This document shows positions 8,735-16,622 of a stretch of DNA of 64,000 bases, one piece after another (the stretch's first letter is position 1; the number at the start of each line of letters is the position of its first letter). Below the pieces are notes generated by a model that had not been told where the DNA came from, did not search any database, and saw nothing but the letters and a program-made list of their open reading frames with translations. Origin of the DNA: Stutzerimonas stutzeri (GTDB taxonomy: Bacteria > Pseudomonadota > Gammaproteobacteria > Pseudomonadales > Pseudomonadaceae). The translations under genes and the position numbers were made by a program. The DNA lies in NCBI RefSeq assembly GCF_009789555.1, contig NZ_CP046902.1, positions 4,356,001 to 4,420,000 on the forward strand, given 5' to 3'.

Positions 8735-9744
8735 GCGAGACCACCCGCGAACAGAACGACGCCGCGCCCATGACCGACGCAAGCGTCCAACGCCAGCGCG
8801 CCAGCCAGCTCGCCCTAGCGTTACGCCAGGAACTGCACAAGGCCGTCATCGGCCAGCAGGAGGTGGTCGACGGCGTCCTCACCGCCCTGATTGCAGGCGG
8901 TCATGTGCTGGTCGAGGGCGTGCCGGGTCTCGGCAAGACCCTGCTGGTGCGCGCCCTGGCGCGCTGCTTCGGCGGTGAGTTCTCGCGCATCCAGTTCACA
9001 CCCGACCTGATGCCCAGCGATGTCACCGGCCACGCGGTCTACGATCTGGCGAGCGAACAGTTCAAGCTGCGCAAGGGACCGGTGTTCACCAATCTGCTGC
9101 TCGCCGACGAGATTAACCGAGCGCCAGCGAAGACCCAGGCGGCGCTGCTGGAGGTCATGCAAGAACGCCAGGTCACGCTCGAGGGCCGTGCGCTGGCCGC
9201 GCCGCAACCCTTCCTGGTGATGGCCACGCAGAACCCCATCGAGCAGGAAGGCACTTATCCGCTGCCGGAAGCCGAGCTGGACCGCTTCATGCTGATGCTG
9301 CGTATGGATTATCCGCAGCTCGACGAGGAACGGGCGCTGGTCCGCCAGGTTACGCGGTCGGCGCGTACCGATACTCTCGACATCAGCGGGTTGCGCGTGC
9401 TGTTGCAGGCAAAGGATGTCCAGGCCTTGCAGAAGATCGCCAGCGAAGTGCCGCTGGACGACCAGGTCCTCGACTACGCGGTACGCCTGGCCCGTGCCAC
9501 ACGCGACTGGCCGGGCCTGTCGCTGGGCGCCGGCCCGCGCGCCTCGATCGCCCTGGTTCGCTGCGGCCGAGCGCGCGCCCTGCTGCGCGGCGGAGCGTTC
9601 GTCATTCCGGACGATATAAAAGGCTGCGCGCTCGCCGTGCTGCGGCACCGGGTCAGGCTCTCTCCCGAACTGGACATCGAAGGCATTTCGGTGGATCGGT
9701 TGCTGCAGCAGTTGCTCGACCAGGTGGCGGCACCGCGACTGTGA
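8731..9744 (+). CDS. MoxR-family AAA+ ATPase
   Basis: 337 residues. Walker A GVPGLGKT at 63-70, Walker B LLLADE at 121-126 followed by INRAPAKTQAALLEVMQE, and sensor 1 in MATQNPIEQEGTYPLPEAELDRF are diagnostic of MoxR, a chaperone-like AAA+ class that helps insert cofactors or mature envelope complexes. The MoxR lid domain occupies about 240-337. MoxR ATPases act with DUF58 or vWA proteins, and a DUF58 gene follows directly. The start overlaps the DUF4350 stop (ATGA). The energy-providing member of the 4.3-11.1 kb operon. Confidence 0.95.
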   Translation: MSETTREQNDAAPMTDASVQRQRASQLALALRQELHKAVIGQQEVVDGVLTALIAGGHVLVEGVPGLGKTLLVRALARCFGGEFSRIQFTPDLMPSDVTGHAVYDLASEQFKLRKGPVFTNLLLADEINRAPAKTQAALLEVMQERQVTLEGRALAAPQPFLVMATQNPIEQEGTYPLPEAELDRFMLMLRMDYPQLDEERALVRQVTRSARTDTLDISGLRVLLQAKDVQALQKIASEVPLDDQVLDYAVRLARATRDWPGLSLGAGPRASIALVRCGRARALLRGGAFVIPDDIKGCALAVLRHRVRLSPELDIEGISVDRLLQQLLDQVAAPRL

Positions 9745-9769
9745 CGCCGCTTATCTCACGAGGCCCGCG

Positions 9770-11101
9770 ATGAGCCCGTCACGGCGACACATCCACCTGT
9801 GGGCCACGCTGTTCGGCCTTGCACTGCCAATGGGCCTGCTGTCGGCGCTGGGCCATCCGCTGCCGGCCGCTGCGCAGCCGGCCTGGTGGGGATTGTCGCT
9901 GTGCCTGGGCCTGATCTCGATCCTGGACGCTGTGCGCCTGCGCCGGCTACCCTCGCCCAGCGTGCAGCGCCACATGCCTGGCAACCTGGCATTGGGCCGC
10001 TGGCACGACGTCCAGCTTCGACTTCACGCCTCGCTGGCCCGCCCCGTGCGCCTGGAGGTCTTCGACCACGTGCCAGCCGGGATCGCCGTTGAACACCTGC
10101 CGCAGCCCCTGGCGCTCCCGCCGGGTCAACATTGCGAACTCGGCTATCGAATCTGCCCGGAACGCCGGGGCCATTTCCGCTTCGAGCAATGTGAAATTCG
10201 CCTGTACAGCCCGCTGGGGCTATGGCGCGAACGCCGCCTGCTGCCGCTGCCAGCGCAGACACGCGTCTATCCAGACTTCGCGCGCCTGCACGGCGCCCCA
10301 CTGATGGCGGTGGAACGCTGGCTGAGTCGCCTGGGCGTGCGTCAACAGCCGCGCCGGGGACTGGGCCTGGATTTCCATCAGTTGCGTGACTTCCGTGAAG
10401 GCGACACGCTGCGGCAGATCGACTGGAAGGCCACCGCGCGCAAACGCACGCCCATCGCTCGCGAATACCAGGATGAGCGCGATCAGCAGATCCTGCTGAT
10501 GCTCGATTGCGGAAGACGAATGCGCAGCAAGGACGACGCACGCTCGCACTTCGATCACGCGCTTGAGGCCAGCCTGCTGCTGGCATACGTCGCGCTGCGC
10601 CAGGGCGATGCGCTGGGACTCTACAGCTTTGCCACGCAGCAACGCCGCTTCCTGGCGCCCGCCAAGGGCCAGTTGCAGCTCAACGCCTTGCTCAACGGTG
10701 TCTACGACTTGGTCGAAAGCCGCCAGCCGGCCGATTTCATGCGGGCGGCGAACGAGGTCCTGGCGTTGCAGAAGCGACGCGCACTGGTGGTGATTCTCAG
10801 CAACCTGCGTGACGAGGACGACGAGGATCTGCTCGGCGCGGTCCGCCAGCTCTCGCGCCGACACAGGGTTCTGGTAGTGAGCGTGCGCGAACCGGTTCTC
10901 GATCGGTTGATCCATCAACCGGTCAGCAGCCTCCACGACGCGCTGGGCTATTGCGGTACGCTCGATTACCTCAACGCCCGCACGCGCCTGCACGAACGCC
11001 TGCAGGCCAATGGCGTACCGGTTCTCGATGCGCCTGTGCACGCGTTGGGCCCCGCACTGATCAGCCGTTATCTCGCATGGAAAAAAGGCGGAACGCTGTA
11101 A
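9770..11101 (+). CDS. DUF58 domain-containing protein, MoxR partner
   Basis: 443 residues. Two N-terminal membrane helices (about 10-30 and 36-55) anchor a cytoplasmic domain. The DUF58 signature is at 206-240 (RDFREGDTLRQIDWKATARK). It leads into a vWA-like fold beginning LLMLDCGRRM near residue 245, where the usual metal-site DxSxS is degenerate, so metal-dependent adhesion is doubtful. Starts 25 bp after the moxR stop with the RBS-like CACGAGG upstream. Last gene of the operon, oriented like the other five. Confidence 0.9.
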   Translation: MSPSRRHIHLWATLFGLALPMGLLSALGHPLPAAAQPAWWGLSLCLGLISILDAVRLRRLPSPSVQRHMPGNLALGRWHDVQLRLHASLARPVRLEVFDHVPAGIAVEHLPQPLALPPGQHCELGYRICPERRGHFRFEQCEIRLYSPLGLWRERRLLPLPAQTRVYPDFARLHGAPLMAVERWLSRLGVRQQPRRGLGLDFHQLRDFREGDTLRQIDWKATARKRTPIAREYQDERDQQILLMLDCGRRMRSKDDARSHFDHALEASLLLAYVALRQGDALGLYSFATQQRRFLAPAKGQLQLNALLNGVYDLVESRQPADFMRAANEVLALQKRRALVVILSNLRDEDDEDLLGAVRQLSRRHRVLVVSVREPVLDRLIHQPVSSLHDALGYCGTLDYLNARTRLHERLQANGVPVLDAPVHALGPALISRYLAWKKGGTL

Positions 11102-11151
11102 CGCACCGGCCGCTTTCGTCACCCGGCGCGAAACGCATCGTGCAGGTTCGA

Positions 11152-11586
11152 TCAGGTTCCGTGGCAACGATCCTGGTCGATGGCCCTGCTGGGCGGGTTA
11201 TCGCTTTGTGGCAGGCGCGCCGGCGGGATGCCGAGCATCGGCCGAAAACTGAAATAGTGATGCAGCGCATCGATCATGTGACGAATCTCGCTCGGAGGCG
11301 TGATCAGTACGAAACCGGAATCGTAGCTGCCGGGGGTAACGTCCTCGCGGGACCAGCGGCAGGTCGCGCTGAAATCGATGTAACGCAGTTGACCATGCTG
11401 GCCAGGGATTTTCAGGCGCATCTCGAAGCGCGCATGGGTCATCATCGGATACGGGCTGATGAGCATCAGTCCCGTTTCCGAAAGATTGCCGATGAAGCCC
11501 AATGGCTTGTCGGTGAAACGATTGAAAACATTGAGGTAATACGGCAAGTGGTGCCGCTGGATGCTGCGCTGATTGAGCATGTTCAT
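11152..11586 (-). CDS. PilZ domain protein (c-di-GMP receptor candidate)
   Basis: 144 residues, a single-domain PilZ protein. The two c-di-GMP-binding elements are intact: RxxxR as RSIQR at 7-11 and [D/N]xSxxG as NLSETG near 34-39, so nucleotide binding is expected. The remainder has the beta-barrel pattern (RFEMRLKIPGQHGQLRYIDFSATCRWS) and a helical tail. Convergent with the DUF58 gene, and upstream of nothing on its own strand within 300 bp. The target is not evident; a SadC-like cyclase is encoded 4 kb away. An alternative start two codons later (MLNQRS) is possible. Confidence 0.88.
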   Translation of the reverse strand: MNMLNQRSIQRHHLPYYLNVFNRFTDKPLGFIGNLSETGLMLISPYPMMTHARFEMRLKIPGQHGQLRYIDFSATCRWSREDVTPGSYDSGFVLITPPSEIRHMIDALHHYFSFRPMLGIPPARLPQSDNPPSRAIDQDRCHGT

Positions 11587-11636
11587 GGGTTTCCGGGCCT
11601 GCTGCCAAGGGAGTCGCTGCTGCCGTGACCGGCTAC

Positions 11637-12065
11637 TCAGCTGCAGTTTTGACTGATACGACTGGCCAACTGCCGCCGCGCCGCCCCTATCTCTTCATCA
11701 CTGTAGTAGACCCGCCCGTCATTTGCATCGGCGCTGAAGTAACGGCCACCGTGCGACAGACGCGACAGCCGCTGACGCCATTCGCGGCACGCCTGCTCAC
11801 GCCTGGACCGCGCTTCGGATGCGGCTTGCTCGGCGGCCTGTTGCTCCTCTCGACGCGCCTCGAAGAAGCGCTCGGTACGCGCTTCGCGTGCCCGTGTCGC
11901 GTCGTCGCGCTCGATGACCTGCGGCCGAACCTCGACCGACTCGGCCCCAGGGCGCGGCTGCGCGTCGAAATGAACGTTACCCTCGGGGTCTACCCAGCGG
12001 TAGATCGCTGCCGTGGCCAACGGCGATGCCAACAAGACCACGAATAATATCGGTGCGACGCGCAT
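11637..12065 (-). CDS. DUF4124 domain protein, exported
   Basis: 142 residues. A signal peptide (MRVAPILFVVLLASPLATA) is followed by IYRWVDPEGNVHFDAQP, the hallmark of DUF4124, then a charged Arg/Glu/Ala-rich helical stretch (about 55-105) and a short C-terminal domain ending QNCS. Two or three cysteines could form a periplasmic disulfide. Start 12065 is chosen because the signal peptide begins there, with GGAG upstream; the longer open frame has no signal sequence. It lies 38 bp downstream of the small lipoprotein gene on the same strand and is likely co-transcribed. Function unknown. Confidence 0.8.
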   Translation of the reverse strand: MRVAPILFVVLLASPLATAAIYRWVDPEGNVHFDAQPRPGAESVEVRPQVIERDDATRAREARTERFFEARREEQQAAEQAASEARSRREQACREWRQRLSRLSHGGRYFSADANDGRVYYSDEEIGAARRQLASRISQNCS

Positions 12066-12103
12066 GGGCTCCTTCCCTGCCGGTTTCGAACAACCGGCTT
12101 CGC

Positions 12104-12481
12104 TCAGGGTTTGACGGCGTGGGTGACCACCTGTTCCTCCGGCTGATAGTGCCCCAACTGGCGCAACGTCTCCAGTCTGGCGCGTCCACGAAAGGCATAT
12201 TCGCTGGCTGGATAACGGGCCTGGATGAACCGATAGGTCTGCGCCGCATCGACGTACAACCCCTGGCGCTCCAGGCACTGCCCGCGTAGCAGCGAAACTT
12301 CGGGCTGAAGATGATCTCGCGGGCGAATACGGCGTTCGGCCTGCGACAGAGCGAGCATGGCCCTGTCGCAGTCGCCGGCGTGGTAATGCTGGTAGGCGGC
12401 GTCAAGGTAGCGATCGACTGCGGTTGTGCTGCTGCAGCCTATGCTGAGTGCGGCCAGGCCAAGAATGATAAGGGTACGCAT
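12104..12481 (-). CDS. TPR-like small lipoprotein
   Basis: 125 residues with a lipoprotein signal (MRTLIILGLAALSIGCSS, Cys at 16). The mature part has helical repeat character: YLDAAYQHYHAGDCDRAMLALSQAE and GLYVDAAQTYRFIQARYPASEYAFRGRARLETL resemble two or three tetratricopeptide units. Probably an outer-membrane or periplasmic scaffold protein; no specific partner is indicated. ATG 12481 has GGAGGATCAACCC upstream. Translated divergently from pykA and upstream of the DUF4124 gene on the same strand. Confidence 0.8.
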   Translation of the reverse strand: MRTLIILGLAALSIGCSSTTAVDRYLDAAYQHYHAGDCDRAMLALSQAERRIRPRDHLQPEVSLLRGQCLERQGLYVDAAQTYRFIQARYPASEYAFRGRARLETLRQLGHYQPEEQVVTHAVKP

Positions 12482-12656
12482 GGGTTGATCCTCCGATGCC
12501 CGTTTATCGACCACGCCTGGAAAAACTCCAGCCCGCTCGACGGTTGCACGGCAGCCCCGGCTCGCTCGCGACCCGGCCAAAGAGTAGTGCAAGCCAACGA
12601 TGACTACAGCCGCCCGGCATAGTAGCCTCCCGGGCATTCTGAAAAAGGAGCATTGA

Positions 12657-14108
12657 ATGATCTCGCGCCGTACCAAAATCGTCGCCACGCTGGGCCCGGC
12701 CAGCAGCGCACCGGACGTACTGGAAAAAATGATCCTGGCGGGCCTCGATGTCGCCCGCCTGAACTTTTCCCACGGCGCTCCGGATGAGCATCGTGCCCGC
12801 GCCCAGCTGGTACGCGATATCGCCGCGCGCCATGGCCGTTTCGTTGCCCTGCTCGGCGATCTGCAAGGACCGAAGATCCGCATCGCCAAGTTCACCGGCA
12901 AGCGCATCGAATTGGCCGAAGGAGACAGCTTCCGCTTTTCGGTGACGCATCCGCGCGATGCCGGCACGCAGGAGGTGGTGGGTATCGACTATCCGGACCT
13001 GGTCAAGGATTGCCGCGTGGGTGACGAGCTGCTGCTCGACGATGGTCGTGTGGTCATGCGCGTCGACAGCGCCACGGCCGATGAACTGCATTGCACAGTG
13101 CTGATCGGCGGCCCGCTGTCGGACAACAAGGGCATCAACCGCCGTGGCGGCGGACTCACCGCGCCTGCGTTGACCGCCAAGGACAAGGCCGACATCAAGC
13201 TGGCCGCCGAGATGGACCTGGACTACCTCGCCGTGTCCTTCCCGCGCGATGCCGCGGACATGGAACTGGCCCGGCGCCTTCGCGACGAAGCCGGCTCCAG
13301 CGCCTGGCTAATCGCCAAGATCGAGCGTGCCGAAGCGGTCGCCGATGACGAGGCGCTCGACGGTCTGATCCGCGCCAGCGACGGCGTGATGGTCGCGCGG
13401 GGCGACCTGGGCGTTGAAATCGGCGATGCCGAACTGGTGGGCATCCAGAAGAAAATCATTCTTCACGCGCGCCGCAACAACAAGGTGGTGATCACCGCGA
13501 CCCAGATGATGGAGTCGATGATCCAGAACCCGATGCCCACCCGCGCCGAGGTTTCCGATGTAGCCAACGCGGTCCTGGACTACACCGACGCGGTCATGCT
13601 GTCGGCCGAAAGCGCCGCGGGTGAATATCCGGTCGAGGCCATCAAGGCGATGGCGCGTGTCTGTGTCGGCGCCGAGAAGCATCCCACCAGTATCAAATCC
13701 GGCCACCGCCTCGGCCAGCGCTTCGAGCGCAGCGACGAGAGCACGGCGCTGGCGGCGATGTACACCGCCAATCATTTCCCCGGTGTGAAGGCCATCATCA
13801 GCCTGACGGAAAGCGGCTACACACCGCTGATCATGTCGCGCATTCGCTCCTCCGTACCGATTTTCGCGTACTCGCCCCACCGCGAAACCCAGGCCCGCGT
13901 GGCCATGTTCCGCGGCGTGCAGACCATCCCGTTCGACCCCGCCGCACTGCCGGCGGACAAGGTCAGCCAGGCGGCAGTGGACGAGCTGCTCAAGCGCAAC
14001 ATCGTCAACGTCGGTGACTGGGTGATCCTGACAAAGGGTGATACCTACCACGGTACGGGTGGCACCAATACGATGAAGATCCTGCGTGTCGGCGACTCGT
14101 TGACCTGA
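12657..14108 (+). CDS. pykA: pyruvate kinase, PykA type
   Basis: 483 residues, converting phosphoenolpyruvate and ADP to pyruvate and ATP in the last step of glycolysis. Recognised by TKIVATLGPAS near the N-terminus, LNFSHG, the substrate and Mg/K site GDLQGPKIR and MVARGDLGVEI, and the pyruvate kinase signature around ITATQMMESMI. A C-terminal allosteric domain (about 360-483, with THGTGGT-like YHGTGGTNT) is complete. The RBS AAAGGAG is 7 bases before the ATG. Type A length and sequence fit the pseudomonad main isozyme. Confidence 0.96.
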   Translation: MISRRTKIVATLGPASSAPDVLEKMILAGLDVARLNFSHGAPDEHRARAQLVRDIAARHGRFVALLGDLQGPKIRIAKFTGKRIELAEGDSFRFSVTHPRDAGTQEVVGIDYPDLVKDCRVGDELLLDDGRVVMRVDSATADELHCTVLIGGPLSDNKGINRRGGGLTAPALTAKDKADIKLAAEMDLDYLAVSFPRDAADMELARRLRDEAGSSAWLIAKIERAEAVADDEALDGLIRASDGVMVARGDLGVEIGDAELVGIQKKIILHARRNNKVVITATQMMESMIQNPMPTRAEVSDVANAVLDYTDAVMLSAESAAGEYPVEAIKAMARVCVGAEKHPTSIKSGHRLGQRFERSDESTALAAMYTANHFPGVKAIISLTESGYTPLIMSRIRSSVPIFAYSPHRETQARVAMFRGVQTIPFDPAALPADKVSQAAVDELLKRNIVNVGDWVILTKGDTYHGTGGTNTMKILRVGDSLT

Positions 14109-14120
14109 CCCTTGTGGGAG

Positions 14121-14157
14121 GCGCCAGGTGACGACCTACTGGTCTCGTACCTGGCGC
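14121..14157 (+). terminator. possible stem-loop terminator after pykA
   Basis: Perfect nine-base stem GCGCCAGGT / ACCTGGCGC with a 19-nt loop, 12 bp after the pykA stop and 50 bp before the convergent reductase stop. There is no T-run, so it may be a transcript-stabilising hairpin or a weak bidirectional terminator. Confidence 0.4.
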
Positions 14158-14206
14158 TTGCGTCACACGTCCCCGCCTCTCGACGCGCCTGGCGTGTCAC
14201 TCCCTT

Positions 14207-15145
14207 TCAGGTGCCCGGCTGGCGCACCACAAAGGTATCGCTCAGTACTTGCCCACGCGGCAGGCCCGCCAGAAACATGCGCTTGGCGCTATCCTCGACA
14301 AATTCGGCCCCACCGCAGATCAGTGCTATTTCCTGGCGCGACGTAATGCGTATGGATCGAACACGGCTGCGTGCCAGCTGCGAATCGACCCATTCGACGT
14401 TCAGGTTGTGATGCCGGTCCACGAGTCGCTCCAACGGAGCGCGCAGATAGGCGTCACCTCGACAGAAATGCAGCAACCGTATCGTCCCGGAATGTCCTTG
14501 GCGCAGTGCTTCGCGCAGCAGGCCCCAGAGCGGCGCGAGCCCCGTACCGGCTGCCAGCAACAGCAACGGCCTCGCCTGCCATTCGGGGTCGTAGTGCAGC
14601 GCGCCTGCGTGCTGTTGGCCAAGGCGCAGATGGTCTCCGACGTCCAGCGCGCGCGCCGCATCGCAGAATGCGCCAGGCGCACGGCAGTCGATGTGGAATT
14701 CGAGCCAGGGATCTTCGCCGGGTATGCTTGCCAGCGAGTAGGGTCGGGCAACGCCGTGGCCGTTCCACAGCAGCACGTGTTCGCCGGCGCGGTAGCGCCA
14801 GGGCCGCTCGGGTAACAGCCGCACCCGCAATACCTCGCCCAGCCAATCGAGTCCTGCGACTTGCGCGGATACGCCGTCCTGCGCCGGGTCGTACGGCGCG
14901 ACGCTGAGGTCTTCGGTGACGCTGCATTGGCAGGCGAGTCGCCAGCCCTGTAACCGTTGCCCGCTGTTGAGCGCCTCCGGGCGGGCATCCTGCGGTTCGC
15001 CTTTCTCGCAGCGCACCAGACAGGCATGACAGCTGCCCGCCCGGCAACTGTAAGGCACCTGCAACCCGGCGCGGTTGAGCGCATCGAGCAGGTTGGTGCC
15101 GGCGGGCACGGTCCAGCTCAGCGTCCCGTGGCGGATCTCAGGCAT
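14207..15145 (-). CDS. 2Fe-2S ferredoxin-type NAD(P)H-flavin oxidoreductase
   Basis: 312 residues in two parts. Residues 1-90 form a plant-type ferredoxin domain with the cluster ligands in CRAGSCHAC (first three cysteines) and a fourth in LACQC. Residues about 95-300 form a ferredoxin-NADP reductase module: RPYSLAS is the flavin-binding motif and LLAAGTGLAPLWGLL the NAD(P)H-binding loop, with an ICGG motif near the end. Electron transfer from NAD(P)H through flavin to the cluster is expected; the acceptor is unknown. Its start overlaps the stop of the diguanylate cyclase gene by eight bases, so the two are co-translated. The same pair sits next to fumarase in P. aeruginosa, as recalled. Confidence 0.9.
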   Translation of the reverse strand: MPEIRHGTLSWTVPAGTNLLDALNRAGLQVPYSCRAGSCHACLVRCEKGEPQDARPEALNSGQRLQGWRLACQCSVTEDLSVAPYDPAQDGVSAQVAGLDWLGEVLRVRLLPERPWRYRAGEHVLLWNGHGVARPYSLASIPGEDPWLEFHIDCRAPGAFCDAARALDVGDHLRLGQQHAGALHYDPEWQARPLLLLAAGTGLAPLWGLLREALRQGHSGTIRLLHFCRGDAYLRAPLERLVDRHHNLNVEWVDSQLARSRVRSIRITSRQEIALICGGAEFVEDSAKRMFLAGLPRGQVLSDTFVVRQPGT

Positions 15146-16268
15146 CGGCGGTCGCCCAGCTTGCCTCGCAACGATTGCGACCGTTGTCCTTGGCCCGATA
15201 CAGCGCGGTGTCGGCGCGCAGCAGCGACTCGTCCAGGTCGTCGCCGGCGTTGAGCAGCGTAAGCCCTACCGACAGGCTGAGGTGCCCCGCCTGCAGTTGC
15301 ACATCCAATGGTTGAGCATTGGCGAACGCCTCGCGCAGGCGTTCGCAGCAGGCACTGAACTGCTCGGCATCGGTATCCGGCAACAGCAGCACGAACTCCT
15401 CGCCACCGTATCGGGCAAGAATATCGCCGTCGCGCAGGCAGGAACGCGCCACAGAGGCGAAGGTCTGCAACACGCGATCGCCGGTGGCATGTCCGTGGAG
15501 ATCGTTGATCCGCTTGAAATGATCGAGGTCGATCAGGGCAAGCCCCGACTGGTGCCCCACCCGCAATCGGCTCAGTTCCGCCTCGGCGCGGCGAATGAAA
15601 TGTCGACGGTTATACAACCCGGTCAGCTCATCCGTGGATGCCAGGTCCTCCAGCTGTCGCATCATGCCGCGCAGCGTCTCCTGGTGCGCCTGCAAGGCAA
15701 AACGGCGTTGGCGCATCCGCTGGCGCAACCGGTAGACGTAACCGACGAACAGGCACATCCAGATCAGCGTCACCAGCAATACGCCGGCCTCCAGCAACGC
15801 GGCCTGCGGATCACCGAGACGCCCCAGGTGCGCATCGCACAGCGAGAGGCCGACGAAGCTGACGAAGGCCAGCACCGCGTAGCGGATGAATACTTTCGGT
15901 GGCAGAAACACCGCGAACATCAACACCAGCACGTAGAGCACCAGCAACGAGCCGCGATTATCCCCGAGGTTGAACAGGAAGAACGTCAGCCAGGCCAACG
16001 CCACCAGCACCTGCGGCTCGGTCAGGCTGGGGTCGCGAAAACGCAGGTTGTAGCCTCGGTAGAACACCCAGAAGAACGCCAGCTGGCTGGCCAGAATCAT
16101 CGCCGAGCTGGCTATCGCCGTATCCACGGGGGCCTGGTAGAAGCCACCCGCCACGGTGACCCACGTCAGCAGCAAGGCGAGCCCATAGGTTCCGGCCGCC
16201 ATGCCGAAGCGCCTGATGACCAACTGCTGAAGCGCCTGCTGATCGCTCTCGTCACGACTCACGCGCAT
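15138..16268 (-). CDS. sadC: membrane diguanylate cyclase, SadC-like
   Basis: 376 residues. Six hydrophobic segments span roughly residues 18-180, then a coiled linker (YRLRQRMRQRRFALQAHQE) and a GGDEF domain with an intact active site GGEEF and, five residues upstream, the inhibitory RxxD site (RDGD). It should make c-di-GMP from two GTP and be feedback-inhibited. The position between a ferredoxin reductase and class I fumarase matches P. aeruginosa sadC, a cyclase that promotes surface attachment, although that protein is longer (487 aa, as recalled). Start 16268 has GGAAGG eight bases upstream; an ATG ten codons earlier is less likely. Confidence 0.85.
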   Translation of the reverse strand: MRVSRDESDQQALQQLVIRRFGMAAGTYGLALLLTWVTVAGGFYQAPVDTAIASSAMILASQLAFFWVFYRGYNLRFRDPSLTEPQVLVALAWLTFFLFNLGDNRGSLLVLYVLVLMFAVFLPPKVFIRYAVLAFVSFVGLSLCDAHLGRLGDPQAALLEAGVLLVTLIWMCLFVGYVYRLRQRMRQRRFALQAHQETLRGMMRQLEDLASTDELTGLYNRRHFIRRAEAELSRLRVGHQSGLALIDLDHFKRINDLHGHATGDRVLQTFASVARSCLRDGDILARYGGEEFVLLLPDTDAEQFSACCERLREAFANAQPLDVQLQAGHLSLSVGLTLLNAGDDLDESLLRADTALYRAKDNGRNRCEASWATADA

Positions 16269-16622
16269 GGAATCCTTCCCATAGTAGCAATCTGGCATAC
16301 TTTACGCGGGCCACCTGCAAAAGCCCACACGTCTCACGCCGCTCGTCGGATCGAGCCACGTTCAGTCCCGACCGTGGCGCTTCTGCCGCTTTCTGGCCGC
16401 TCATCGTAAGCGCCATCGGCTTGCGCAACGCAGCTGCTCCATCGACAGCGGGCTTTTGATGGCCGGCTTCGGCACGCCAGTTTCGAAGTGCATCCCTTCA
16501 CCTTTAGTCCGTCTGTGTACCCTGCGGCGCCGCAGGTTATACTGCCGCGCATTTTTTTAACTTGAGCGCGTCGGCGACTTCTCCGCGCGCCTTGTCTCCG
16601 CCCCGCCAAGAGGACGCGCTGC
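16269..16622. other. divergent promoter region, sadC-like / fumarase (354 bp)
   Basis: No gene is supported here. It contains a perfect 16-bp palindrome and a TATACT box upstream of fumarase (listed separately), and an AT-rich patch with seven T at about 16552-16558. Short frames reading through it on the reverse strand lack an RBS and extend into the fumarase gene. Confidence 0.5.
16521..16543 (+). promoter_or_regulatory. palindrome and -10 box upstream of fumarase
   Basis: CCTGCGGCGCCGCAGG at 16521-16536 is a perfect 16-bp inverted repeat ending one base before TTATACT, whose TATACT (16538-16543) is a good -10 element. The palindrome therefore fills the expected -35/-10 spacer, where a bound repressor or activator would act. 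The -35 (near 16515-16520, GTGTAC) is poor. Whether it is an operator is inference. Confidence 0.4.

Noticed and set aside
15075..16409. + strand frame opposite the reductase-cyclase pair
   Set aside because: 444 codons antisense to two motif-supported genes.
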